Part shown: positions 9,022-17,429 of the stretch, piece by piece
Layout of the letters: each line of letters begins with the position of its first letter
How positions within the stretch are numbered: the stretch's first letter is position 1
NCBI GenBank assembly: GCA_021648485.1
Contig: JAKISS010000016.1
Location: 1 to 52,113, forward strand
Length of the DNA stretch: 52,113 bases
From: Gammaproteobacteria bacterium
GTDB taxonomy: Bacteria > Pseudomonadota > Gammaproteobacteria > SZUA-152
Reading direction: 5' to 3'
Notes under the pieces: model-generated
What the model was told of the DNA's origin: nothing
Databases searched by the model: none
Seen by the model: only the letters and a program-made list of their open reading frames with translations
Position numbers and translations under genes: made by a program

Positions 9022-10350
9022 TCATTGGCAAATTTGGCCGCTGATGCGGTCGTGTATGAAAATGTCCCAGTCGTTATTAATGTCGGAATCACCTGCCACG
9101 AGATTACTGGCGAATGATGCAAACACAACGTAGCGGCCATCTCCACTTACTGCACTGTTACCGAAGCTAATATGATTCGCAACCGTCCCATCGTGAGGCG
9201 TGTCTACCATTTCTGTGGTATTGGCAATACGGTCGCGAACAAAAGTAGCAAGGCCTTGAGGGTTGCCACCTGTGACCAGGTTGCTTGCTGAGGAGTTAAA
9301 GCTCACATAACGGCCGTTGGCACTGATACCAGGAAAAGTATTGAGTGAGTTTGATTGTGATCCATCGTTAGCAAAGCTGACTAGTTCAGTTGTGTCCATG
9401 GCTAGATCACGCACGAAGACATCGGCTTGTCCATTGTTGTCGTTGGTAACGAGATTACTGTCACCAGAAACAAATGTTATATAGCGGCCATCAGAACTCA
9501 AATCGAACCAGCCATAATGACCAGCACTTATTTGTGAGCCATCGTTAGCGAGGTTGACCCGGGCAGTGGTTCCATTCGTTCTGTCGTGGATAAAGAGATC
9601 GAGTTTGTCGTTGGTATCGTTTGGTACCAAGTTGTTGGCGACGGAGCTAAAGACGATATAACGCCCGTCCGCGCTAATGTCCGTTCCCCGATAATTGCCA
9701 CCGCTTTTTCCGTTGGCTTGAGTGCCATCGCTGGCGATACTGACCCGTTGCGTGACACCGGTGACCCTGTCTCTTACGAAGACATCTGCCACACCGTTGG
9801 TGTCGCCACTCACGACGTCTGCCGAATTGGATATGAAAGCGACATAGCGGCCGTCACCGCTGATAGATACGGCGCTGGCACTTTTGGTTACGGTACCAGG
9901 GCTGCCGTCGCTATTGATAGAGACAAGCTCTGTTGTATTCGTGGCACGATCACGTACATAGACATTAACATTGCCGTTGCCATCGATATAGCGGCCAATA
10001 AATACAACATAACGGCCATCATTACTGACATCGATAGATCCGCCAGCCACGCCAGCACTTCCGTCGTTGCCAACACTGACCAATTCTGTTACGTCCGTTG
10101 CACGGTCGTGGAGATAAGTATTGATTTGGTAAGAAGGGGTGTTGGTACTATACGCACGGAATACGATGTAGCGTCCATTGTCGCTTGCTTTCGGCGAATT
10201 GCCCGTGGATACAATTTCACTGCCTGTGCTAATTCGTTCAATAGAACCAGCAGTAGCCGAGTTGACAGTGAACGCAATACAGAGTGACGCCGCAAGTGTG
10301 ATGCTGCTCATTTTGCCAGCTATAATTTCGGGGATTATTCTGATTTTCAT
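9022..10350 (-). CDS. Exported TolB/PD40-like beta-propeller protein
   Basis: 442-residue protein with a signal peptide ending near TVNSATAG and six to seven repeats of the pattern SxDGRYVxFxSxAxNLVxxDxNxxxDVFVRDRxTxxTxxVSxxxDG. This is the WD40-like/PD40 blade of TolB-type propellers. The protein has no TolB N-terminal domain and is not next to tol-pal genes, so it is not TolB itself. It begins and ends with partial blades, suggesting Velcro closure. The ATG follows AAGGAG at 8-base spacing. The role is unknown; fourth distinct propeller gene of this block, and convergent with the Kelch-like gene. Confidence 0.85.
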   Translation of the reverse strand: MKIRIIPEIIAGKMSSITLAASLCIAFTVNSATAGSIERISTGSEIVSTGNSPKASDNGRYIVFRAYSTNTPSYQINTYLHDRATDVTELVSVGNDGSAGVAGGSIDVSNDGRYVVFIGRYIDGNGNVNVYVRDRATNTTELVSINSDGSPGTVTKSASAVSISGDGRYVAFISNSADVVSGDTNGVADVFVRDRVTGVTQRVSIASDGTQANGKSGGNYRGTDISADGRYIVFSSVANNLVPNDTNDKLDLFIHDRTNGTTARVNLANDGSQISAGHYGWFDLSSDGRYITFVSGDSNLVTNDNNGQADVFVRDLAMDTTELVSFANDGSQSNSLNTFPGISANGRYVSFNSSASNLVTGGNPQGLATFVRDRIANTTEMVDTPHDGTVANHISFGNSAVSGDGRYVVFASFASNLVAGDSDINNDWDIFIHDRISGQICQ

Positions 10351-10981
10351 GGGTAACTCTCCTTAGTTATCTATCCAGGTACACATAAAGAAATCACCTT
10401 GTTTTAGTGGTGGTTTCTTTGCTCGAACAGTGTACAGAAATAAATTCATTTAGCCACTATTTTTAGTTTGGCATTTTCCTTCTTTTCAATTACTGCAAAA
10501 AAACTGAATTTTGGTGCAGCAAAAGCAGGATCAAGGTTAGCTGGAGGCTTACTTTTTGTTATTGATCCGGGCTTTTTCTTTGCACCCTTCGTATTTAAAT
10601 GCAGGGTTTGGTTATTTGCGTGTGCGCTTGATTTTTTCTTTGGGCTGATGCGAGTGAGGTTTGAGGGGCTATAAACACGGAGAATGCAAAGGTAAAGATA
10701 TCAAAAAATGACTTTGTTTGGTGAAGTGAGTAGATAAAGGCGCTGAGATTGTTTTGGGATTGGAATATGCGAGAGGCCGCGAGGTGTCGCACTGGCTGGG
10801 TAGGTGTGAAGAAACCGTGTTTTATAAAGCGCGAAAACCGTGCGTAAAGGCGACCAGTACGGCTCTTGGAGCGGGTAATGAGAGTGGAGGGTTACCATTC
10901 CTGATTTGCACACAGAGCCACCGGGTTCATCCGGCAGCTCTATGCGCGCACACACTTTTTTGTGAAATTTATTTCCGGTTT
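10351..10981. other. 630-bp intergenic region with an upstream hairpin
   Basis: No convincing gene. Near the PD40 gene start, 10387–10398 and 10409–10420 form a 12-bp stem (one G–T pair) with a 10-base loop, in the likely leader or promoter of the minus-strand gene. The middle (10440–10640) is T-rich with weak short frames lacking ribosome-binding sites. Close to the pentaheme cytochrome stop are imperfect GC-rich inverted repeats (about 10920–10945) without a clear T-run. Confidence 0.5.
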
Positions 10982-11959
10982 CTATTTAGCGTGACAAGTC
11001 AGGCACAGCCCACTGGGGCCACCGATACCATCGTTATTCGGTGTGCTGTTACTGATACGCAAGAAACTGGGGATAAACTCAGTGCCAGGACCGTTGGAAG
11101 GGATGCCGTGAGGATCATGGCAGGAGGCGCATTCCACAGCAGGGCCATTACCGCTGTCGTACAGGCGTACTTCATCTTTTTCAGCGAAATTATTGCCGTT
11201 GCTGTCAAAAAATGACCATTTGTTGGGGATGATTACTTCTGGCTCATTATAATCAATGCCCGGGCCAAAGGTGGTGGGATATGTTATGCCGACCACATGG
11301 TCGTTGCGTAGGTCAGTACCAAGCATAAACAATCTAAAGTCGGGGATCAGGCTGCCAGCCGTGCTGTGACATAAACCACACGTCGAGTTTAGATCGCCTG
11401 AGCCCAATTCCCCGCCTAAAGTGAAGTGGTTGCCCACAGTGCCGTCTCTGCCGGCCATGGCAGGCCAAGTATCTAGAAACGTGGTGTCAGCAGTACCAAG
11501 TTCGTTGTTGCCGTAACCACCGGAGCCGGGCATATTGAGTATGGAATCGATGGCAATGGTGCCGTCGTGGCAGGATAGGCAGGTCAATGAACTAGGTCCC
11601 GGCAGGTTCATTCGGCCCTCCAGTCCCAGAGTGGTAGGCCTGTCGTAGACGGTGTAGTTACCAGGATTTACCGTACGATTCCACAAGGGGGCGTTAATTT
11701 GACTGTTTGCACCGTGCGGTGTGTGGCAGTAGACGCAGACTTCAGTGTAATTGTTGCGTGCAAAGTCCATGGGTGTGGGCCCACCCGCGTTTAAATAGTC
11801 AAGGGTGAGGTTGTGGCGGGTGTTAGTAATGCTACCAATGTTGGTTGCCTTCGAGTTTGGGTCCCAACCATCAGCAAATGCCGCAGTCCCAATTCCAGCC
11901 ATTCCTATTCCGACCAAACCGATGGAAAGCATAACTTTCGGTATTATTTTCAGTGACAT
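10982..11959 (-). CDS. Pentahaem c-type cytochrome (doubled-CXXCH type)
   Basis: 325-residue exported cytochrome with five haem motifs: CVYCH, CLSCH, CGLCH, CASCH and a C-terminal CLTCH three residues from the end. Segments such as CLSCHDGTIAIDS and CASCHDPHG are characteristic of the doubled-CXXCH/cytochrome c3-like superfamily. The ATG at 11959 follows AGGGA at suitable spacing and starts a signal peptide ending near GTAAFA; an in-frame ATG 33 bases upstream lacks such a site. Paralogous to the cytochrome at 13274–14086, with the same haem order and the shared GTDLRNDH element. Likely periplasmic or outer-membrane electron carrier. Confidence 0.92.
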   Translation of the reverse strand: MSLKIIPKVMLSIGLVGIGMAGIGTAAFADGWDPNSKATNIGSITNTRHNLTLDYLNAGGPTPMDFARNNYTEVCVYCHTPHGANSQINAPLWNRTVNPGNYTVYDRPTTLGLEGRMNLPGPSSLTCLSCHDGTIAIDSILNMPGSGGYGNNELGTADTTFLDTWPAMAGRDGTVGNHFTLGGELGSGDLNSTCGLCHSTAGSLIPDFRLFMLGTDLRNDHVVGITYPTTFGPGIDYNEPEVIIPNKWSFFDSNGNNFAEKDEVRLYDSGNGPAVECASCHDPHGIPSNGPGTEFIPSFLRISNSTPNNDGIGGPSGLCLTCHAK

Positions 11960-12179
11960 GACAAAATCCCTATTTGGTTCCCAATTACCCATGAGAATGG
12001 TTTTATTTGTTAAATATTATATTTTTCAGGCCGCTATGTCGTTATACAGGAAGAGCTGAACCAAGCGCTACCCTTAAAAAAGCCGAAAACCAGTACTACT
12101 GTAACCCCAAGCGGACAATATTATCTAAACTAAGTTCTATTTATATCACAAACTGATTATATCAGGCAAACTAACGGGT

Positions 12180-13298
12180 TCATTCTTTGTCTTTTCGCAG
12201 GTGTTCTCCACCCAGATAGCCGCCACCCTTTTCAATGCTGGCAGGCCTGTAAATATCAACTTTACGGAAAAACTGATCAACAATGTAGACGCGACCATCT
12301 TCATCCACTGCGATACCGGCGGGCAGCATGTAGAGGCCGGGCCCCTGTGTCTGGCTGCGTTGACCGACAAACATCAGTAATTGGCTTTTGTCGTTGAATA
12401 TCTGGAAGTTACCAAAAGCGGAATCGACCACATAAATATTGCCTTCGGAGTCGGTTGCAATGCCTTTAGGGCGCGCAAAGTTCCCCATCTTTCGTCCAAC
12501 CGTGCCAAAACTGAGTTTGTGGGAGCCATCCGGATTAAATGCCTGTACACGGAAATTGCCGCTGTCCGTTACATAGATGGTGCCATCGGGGGCCGTGGTG
12601 ACTTGCAGGGCCAGGTTAAACTCGCCGTCCTTGCGGCCGCGAGTGCCAATGGTTTTTTTCAGTTCGCCGGTCTTGGCGTCGAAAATATAGAGGTGGTGCT
12701 CTTGCGTGGTGACGCCTCCGGTGTCAATGACGTAGGCTTGCAAGCCATCCGGGCTGACGGCGACACCCGAGGGGCGTTTGAGAATACTGCGATCACCGAA
12801 GGCCCGTAAGAATTTTCCATCTTTGTCAAAAACGACAATACGCTTCGCTGTGTTGTCGGCGACATAAAGTTCCCCGTCTTTGCTGACGGCGATGCCGATT
12901 GGCTTGGCTAATGCGCCCGGGCCCTCGGTACCGATCATTTTGAAGTCTTTGCCGGGTACGTCAAACATCATTACGGCACGTTTGACGGTGTCGGTAACAT
13001 AAACACGCCCCTGGTAAACAGCAACACCATAGGGTTTTCCCAGGCCGGTGGCTTTGCCCAATGTGCCGGTGGCGAAAATTTTAAGTTTATCGGCGCCGGT
13101 AATTTCCTTGACATCGTAGCTGCTGCGAAGGGTGCCTTCAAAATAAAAGCGTGCGGGTTCGGGTGCCGGTGGGTAAGCCAGAATAATTTCTTCCCGTTTT
13201 ATTTCTTCGCTGCCACAGCCAGCCAGAAGAAGAATGATGACCCCGATCCAGATCAGTCCATGATGTGTTTTTTTTATTTTGCGTGACAAGTGAAACAT
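12180..13298 (-). CDS. NHL-repeat six-bladed beta-propeller lipoprotein
   Basis: 372-residue lipoprotein with lipobox LLAGC (Cys28). A short linker with PPAPEPARFYFEG, typical of propellers found beside multihaem cytochromes, precedes six NHL blades: KPYGVAVYQGRVYVTDT, KPIGIAVSKDGELYVAD, RPSGVAVSPDGLQAYVID, LALQVTTAPDGTIYVTD, RPKGIATDSEGNIYVVD and LPAGIAVDEDGRVYIVD. It overlaps the end of the upstream cytochrome gene by 25 bp; GAGG precedes its ATG. The position between two pentahaem cytochromes suggests it docks or scaffolds them; this is inference. No catalytic residues are recognisable. Confidence 0.9.
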   Translation of the reverse strand: MFHLSRKIKKTHHGLIWIGVIILLLAGCGSEEIKREEIILAYPPAPEPARFYFEGTLRSSYDVKEITGADKLKIFATGTLGKATGLGKPYGVAVYQGRVYVTDTVKRAVMMFDVPGKDFKMIGTEGPGALAKPIGIAVSKDGELYVADNTAKRIVVFDKDGKFLRAFGDRSILKRPSGVAVSPDGLQAYVIDTGGVTTQEHHLYIFDAKTGELKKTIGTRGRKDGEFNLALQVTTAPDGTIYVTDSGNFRVQAFNPDGSHKLSFGTVGRKMGNFARPKGIATDSEGNIYVVDSAFGNFQIFNDKSQLLMFVGQRSQTQGPGLYMLPAGIAVDEDGRVYIVDQFFRKVDIYRPASIEKGGGYLGGEHLRKDKE

Positions 13299-14086
13299 AG
13301 CACCTCAGCATTAGCGCGTAGTAGTAATTCCCGCGAGGGGTCGTGTACGTTATGACAAGTCATGCATTCTACTTGTCCGTCGTATAATTTAACACCGTTA
13401 GCAAAGCCATCAGGGCTGTCGGGTGGACGAAAGTCTGGATCTTCGAATGTCAGTCCGGCATATCGCATGGAAATGGGATGGTCGTTGCGCAAATCGGTAC
13501 CAAGTACTTTCACGGTGATATCGTGGGCGATGTCACCATTGTGGCATTTGCCGCAGCTTTCGATGTCGTCGTTGGGGTTGAGGCGCATATGCATGGCATC
13601 ATCTGCGGCTATATCAAATGTGGCAGGTTTGAAGACCACCATGTCTACGGCCATGGTGCCGTCGTGGCAGGACAGGCAGAGCATACTGATGGGGTTGGGG
13701 CCGCTGGTCTTGTTGTCCATGTTAACGCTGTCGTACAGCTGGTAGTTACTCAGTGCGGGCACGTAGCGGTTCCAGCCGTCGATGCCGCCAAAATCTGCGG
13801 GAACGGCTCCGGCTTCCTCTGGTGGAATGTGACAATAAACGCAGGAGTAGCCATAGTCAGAAAAGGCGACGCCAGCCATGGCGACTACACCGGCACGCTC
13901 ATTGAGGCCGGTGAAGTCATGTTTGGAACCCAGGATCGGGTCGTCTGCGCCAAGTACCGGGTCGCCGACAATAGCGGCAGCAGCAGTGTACGTGGCCCAT
14001 GATAGTCCGCCAGCCAGTAGGGCGAAGATGAGGAAAATAATGCTGGTTTTCGTTTTGGAGCGCTGTTTTTTTATTTGTCGCGACAT
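13274..14086 (-). CDS. Pentahaem c-type cytochrome, paralogue
   Basis: 270-residue exported cytochrome with five motifs in order: CVYCH, CLSCH, CGKCH, CMTCH and terminal CFTCH, closing in the same CHAK ending as the 10982–11959 protein. The shared elements CLSCHDGTMAVD and GTDLRNDH show that the two are paralogues. The ATG at 14086 follows a G-rich site and is followed by KKQRSKTK and a hydrophobic signal segment; the frame extends 14 codons upstream without a better site. First gene of a minus-strand operon with the NHL propeller (25-bp overlap). Divergent from the tandem-domain cytochrome at 14452. Confidence 0.92.
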   Translation of the reverse strand: MSRQIKKQRSKTKTSIIFLIFALLAGGLSWATYTAAAAIVGDPVLGADDPILGSKHDFTGLNERAGVVAMAGVAFSDYGYSCVYCHIPPEEAGAVPADFGGIDGWNRYVPALSNYQLYDSVNMDNKTSGPNPISMLCLSCHDGTMAVDMVVFKPATFDIAADDAMHMRLNPNDDIESCGKCHNGDIAHDITVKVLGTDLRNDHPISMRYAGLTFEDPDFRPPDSPDGFANGVKLYDGQVECMTCHNVHDPSRELLLRANAEVLCFTCHAK

Positions 14087-14451
14087 GCTTCCGTCCCCCC
14101 GTGCAACGTAAATGTTGCAATACAACAATCTGGTGGCGTTGTTGTGTACGAAAATATCAACGCATCACCTTAGAAAAAATTTTAAAAAAAGTTCGATAAA
14201 TCCGCGTATTACCTCCGCTATCGGCCCACTATACGCGAGCTTTAGGGTAGCGTAAAAGCCGTTTTTACGCCACAATCCGCGAGCTTTATCGTGAGTGGGT
14301 ATATAATACCGTGCGGTTCCGGTGCATGTTGCCGGGCATTGGTGGCGAGTGTTCTGCAATTTGTTGAATAATCAGGTGTTTTTTTAACGAATTAATGCGG
14401 TAAACGGCTTCAGGAAATAACTTTGGGAAAAATTGAGAGGCGTCCTGGTTT
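14087..14451. promoter_or_regulatory. Divergent promoter region between two cytochrome operons
   Basis: 365 bp without a gene. It holds an 8-bp perfect inverted repeat GCGTAAAA/TTTTACGC with a 5-base loop (14250–14270), bracketed by two direct copies of CGCGAGCTTTA (14234–14244 and 14278–14288) 44 bp apart. A TATAAT-like hexamer lies at 14302–14307. The symmetric layout suggests an operator for the divergent cytochrome genes. No match to the GGAAT-N17-CGTC motif seen at 18033–18150. Confidence 0.5.
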
Positions 14452-15708
14452 ATGAAAAACAGTGTGATGTGGGTAAGGTTGATGTGGATAGCCGGAGTGG
14501 TGTCACTTGGACTGGGTACGGCGGGCGCTGTTGCGGCGACGGCCAATAGCGGGTCGGCGGCGGATAAGAAAGATGTCGCTGCTTTGTATCTGAAAAATTG
14601 CTCTATCTGCCATGGTGATGAGGGGGATGCAAACACTCGGGCCCAGTCTGGCATGTACCCTGTACCCCGCGATTTTACGACCGCTGAGGCAGCTATCGAG
14701 TTGACCCGTGAACGGATGATCAAATCGGTCACCGATGGTCGTCCTGGTACGACCATGGTGGCGCACAAAAAAAGGTTAAGCGAGCAGGAAATTGCTGATC
14801 TGGTTGATTATATCCGCAGCAATTTTATGCAGCTTCCGGGGGCTGCGGCCGGTACGCCTGCGGCGGTGAGTCTGGGTGAAAAAGTGTATACTGAAAATTG
14901 TTCGGTATGTCATGGGGACAATGGCAATTCGGCTATTTGGGCCCAGAATGGCTTGAACCCGGCCCCTCGGGACTTTACTTCGCCTGAGGCACAGAATGAG
15001 TTGACTCGTGACCGTATGTTGCGTTCAGTCACCAATGGTCGCCCCGGTACGGGCATGGTGTCGTACAAAAAACGCTTGTCGAAAGATGAAATTGCTGCGG
15101 TTGTTGGTTTTATCCGCTTCAAATTTATGGGCGTTGATCCGGATAAGGATACGGGTGCTGCGCCATTGGCGATGAGTGAACCAGAGGCACGGACGCCGCC
15201 ACCGTCCCGGGCTGGTGGTATTCCGGGAGTGGATGCTCCTCTCGCTGCGGCTCGGGCGGCACCCGCACGGGTTGATCCACATCAGCAGCCACATGATGGC
15301 ACATCGATGCCTGCGGTTGCGCCTGCCACGCCGACTGCGGGTCACAGTGTCGATGTCGATATGTCATTGCCCGTACCCCAGGGCTTGAAGGGTGATCTGG
15401 TCTGGGGGCGTCAATTTTATATGGCGAATTGTTTCGATTGTCATGGTGTGACGGGTGAGGGTGATGGTCCGCGTGCTTATTTTAATATTCCCCCGCCACG
15501 TGATTTCACCAGTGAGGCTTCGCGGCAGGTATTTAATCGGCCCCGTATTTTTAGCGGCATCACTAACGGCAAGGCGGGTACGGTGATGCCTGCCTGGGGC
15601 AAGGTGTTGACCGAGCAGGAAATTGCAGGGTTGACTGAATTTGTGTTTCAGACGTTCATTCAGCCTGCTGAAACGGATAACAGTGCGGGCAAAAAAAAAG
15701 CCCCGTAA
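14452..15708 (+). CDS. Trihaem tandem-domain c-type cytochrome (0-frame product)
   Basis: 418-residue exported protein made of three homologous cytochrome c domains with haem motifs CSICH (C50), CSVCH (C150) and CFDCH (C327). Each is followed by a PRDFT segment, a TxGRPGTxM-like stretch (probable Met ligand) and a closing helix resembling LSEQEIADLVDYIRSNFM. A Pro/Ala/His-rich linker (about 238–310) separates domains 2 and 3. The 0-frame product ends in GKKKAP at an A9 run (15691–15699). A fourth homologous domain resumes immediately in the -1 frame (see next entry), so this may be the short form of a six-haem protein. Confidence 0.88.
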   Translation: MKNSVMWVRLMWIAGVVSLGLGTAGAVAATANSGSAADKKDVAALYLKNCSICHGDEGDANTRAQSGMYPVPRDFTTAEAAIELTRERMIKSVTDGRPGTTMVAHKKRLSEQEIADLVDYIRSNFMQLPGAAAGTPAAVSLGEKVYTENCSVCHGDNGNSAIWAQNGLNPAPRDFTSPEAQNELTRDRMLRSVTNGRPGTGMVSYKKRLSKDEIAAVVGFIRFKFMGVDPDKDTGAAPLAMSEPEARTPPPSRAGGIPGVDAPLAAARAAPARVDPHQQPHDGTSMPAVAPATPTAGHSVDVDMSLPVPQGLKGDLVWGRQFYMANCFDCHGVTGEGDGPRAYFNIPPPRDFTSEASRQVFNRPRIFSGITNGKAGTVMPAWGKVLTEQEIAGLTEFVFQTFIQPAETDNSAGKKKAP

Positions 15709-16697
15709 CGGGCCAGTTACCGGCGGCGGATAGCGAGCCGACAGTACAAAAAGCAGAACTTGACCCTGCTTATGATGATCGTCATGAGCAGGGCAGGGCT
15801 ATTTATAACTTTCGTTGTTATTTTTGCCATGGTTATTCCGGTGATGCCAAAACCCTGGCGGCGAGTTATCTGACACCGCGCCCGCGCAATTTTATTACCA
15901 CCGGGCTTGATGACATTAGTTACGAAGCCATGATCAATGCCGTGACTCACGGTCGTCCTGATACCGCTATGCTGGGTTTTGCCAATACCATCAGTAGTGA
16001 AGATATTGCGCTGGTGGTGGATTTTGTGCGCCGCGAATTTATGCAAAACAAGGACCGTAATACGGCGTATCACACGGTGGAGAACGGTTGGCCAAATCAT
16101 CAGCAGTACGCGCTGGCCTTTCCCTTTGCGCTGGAGGAGATCGCGCTTGATACACCTTCTGAGCAGCTCAGCTCACAACAACGGATAGGTCGGCGTATTT
16201 TTATGCAGAGCTGTATCACTTGTCATGACCGTGGCCGGGTCAATGATGAAGGGGTGATCTGGGATCCTCGACCTGTGTCATTCCCGCGTAACCAGTATTC
16301 GCATCGCCAGACTGAAACTCCTGCACTTCCCGACAGTATCAGCAGCGCCAGCCCTTATGCGCATCACGAGCAGGCTCCGGTGTTGGAAAATCTCACTGTG
16401 CAGGAAAAAGAGGGCGAGGCTTTGTTTCAGGAAAACTGTGCTTTTTGCCATGCACCGGATGGTACGGGTAAAAACTGGATTGGCAGTTTTCTTGAACCAC
16501 ACCCGAGAGATCTCACTGATCCGGAAAATATGCGGGGAATGACCGCAGAACGTCTGCGTCAGGTGATTCGTGAGGGTTTGCCGGATACGACGATGTCGGC
16601 CTGGAAAGGCGTGCTGGACGCCGGGCAGATTGATGCTGTGATTGCGTATATTAACCGGGCTTTTCATCCGTTGGCCAAAACGGCTTCGGCAGATTAA
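15699..16697 (+). CDS. -1 frame continuation: three further cytochrome c domains
   Basis: This frame is open from 15681 to 16697 and contains haem motifs CYFCH (15816–15830), CITCH (16212–16226) and CAFCH (16437–16451). The first of these domains (GRAIYNFRCYFCHGYSGDA, then PRPRNF, THGRPDTAM and DFVRREFM) is homologous to those of the preceding gene. No ATG, GTG or TTG occurs in frame between 15681 and the ATG at 15930, which lies after the first haem site, and there is no signal peptide. A -1 slip on A9 (15691–15699) would fuse it to the upstream gene, giving 748 residues and six haems. Alternatives are a homopolymer sequencing error or a truncated gene starting at 15930 that would lose one haem. 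Confidence 0.75.
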   Translation, partial: SPVTGQLPAADSEPTVQKAELDPAYDDRHEQGRAIYNFRCYFCHGYSGDAKTLAASYLTPRPRNFITTGLDDISYEAMINAVTHGRPDTAMLGFANTISSEDIALVVDFVRREFMQNKDRNTAYHTVENGWPNHQQYALAFPFALEEIALDTPSEQLSSQQRIGRRIFMQSCITCHDRGRVNDEGVIWDPRPVSFPRNQYSHRQTETPALPDSISSASPYAHHEQAPVLENLTVQEKEGEALFQENCAFCHAPDGTGKNWIGSFLEPHPRDLTDPENMRGMTAERLRQVIREGLPDTTMSAWKGVLDAGQIDAVIAYINRAFHPLAKTASAD

Positions 16698-16703
16698 TCA
16701 AGG

Positions 16704-17429
16704 TCAGATGCGTATGTAGACCCAGCCCTGGCGCTGGCGCTGGATAGCTTCGCCAATGGCGGTGGGGACTATCTGCGCCGCAGGTAACAGTTTCACTTTG
16801 ATATTCTGTTCCCGCTGTACCCGGTTGATGGCCCTTTGACAGGCCTTGAAGGCGATATTGTCATATTGTGCCTGGAGCGCCTGAATGCGTTTCGTAAAAG
16901 GACTGGTGCGGGTACGCAGCAAATCCAGCCCTCGGCCATTGGCGAGAATTTCCACTTCAACACTGTTGGCATGAGGTGGGCGACCTTGCAGAAGATTTTC
17001 CGCTTCGTCGAGTACGGTCTCCAGCCGATAGGGATCGGCTGTGGTTACATGCAAGACTACGCGCCAGATACCATCGTCATTAACCGGGAGCGAGTTTAAT
17101 GACATGGACTGGGTGGTATCCGGCAGTGCGTTATTGGGTGATTGGTCACCATGCAATCCCCAGCCCAGCAAAGTGCCGACGATCAGCATAATACTGGCGG
17201 CGATGCTGGTGCCAAGCCATTGCGGGCTGTTTGGTGTCGGGTGCCGAGAGGAGGGGGGATCGTAGGCGTGTCGGAGCAGCTCACGTATTTTTTGCAATTC
17301 ACAAACACGGATATTGAGTGTTTTATCGTGACGCAGAGCTCCCAGTAGACGCCCTTTTTCGGCATCACCTAATTCTCCATCGACATAGGCGTGCAGAAAC
17401 TCGTCTGAAAATATTTCATGCGAGTTCAC
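16704..17429 (-). CDS. Anti-sigma factor with periplasmic DsrE-like domain
   Basis: 241 residues from GTG at 17429, which follows AGGAGG and overlaps the sigma-factor stop (GTGA); the frame runs further upstream but inside the sigma gene. Residues 1–60 form a cytoplasmic anti-sigma-like helical region (FSDEFLHAYVDGELGDAEKGRLLGAL), residues 74–91 a transmembrane segment. Residues 121–241 match the DsrE-like fold: WRVVLHVTTADPYR, VEVEILANGRGLDLL, RIQALQ, AFKACQRAINR (Cys197) and GWVYIRI. Each has a counterpart in the secreted DsrE-like protein at 18216–18668. Inference: a membrane regulator that holds the ECF sigma factor and senses a periplasmic, possibly sulfur-related, signal. Confidence 0.78.
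   Translation of the reverse strand: MNSHEIFSDEFLHAYVDGELGDAEKGRLLGALRHDKTLNIRVCELQKIRELLRHAYDPPSSRHPTPNSPQWLGTSIAASIMLIVGTLLGWGLHGDQSPNNALPDTTQSMSLNSLPVNDDGIWRVVLHVTTADPYRLETVLDEAENLLQGRPPHANSVEVEILANGRGLDLLRTRTSPFTKRIQALQAQYDNIAFKACQRAINRVQREQNIKVKLLPAAQIVPTAIGEAIQRQRQGWVYIRI

Noticed and set aside
9586..10287. 233-codon plus-strand frame
   Set aside because: Antisense to the PD40 propeller repeats; composition reflects the repeats, with no domain or ribosome-binding site.
15772..15873. Short plus-strand frame (ATG at 15772) that looks like a signal peptide with a hydrophobic core
   Set aside because: It runs across the CYFCH haem motif in another frame and stops after 34 codons; using it as the start of the downstream cytochrome would remove a conserved haem site.
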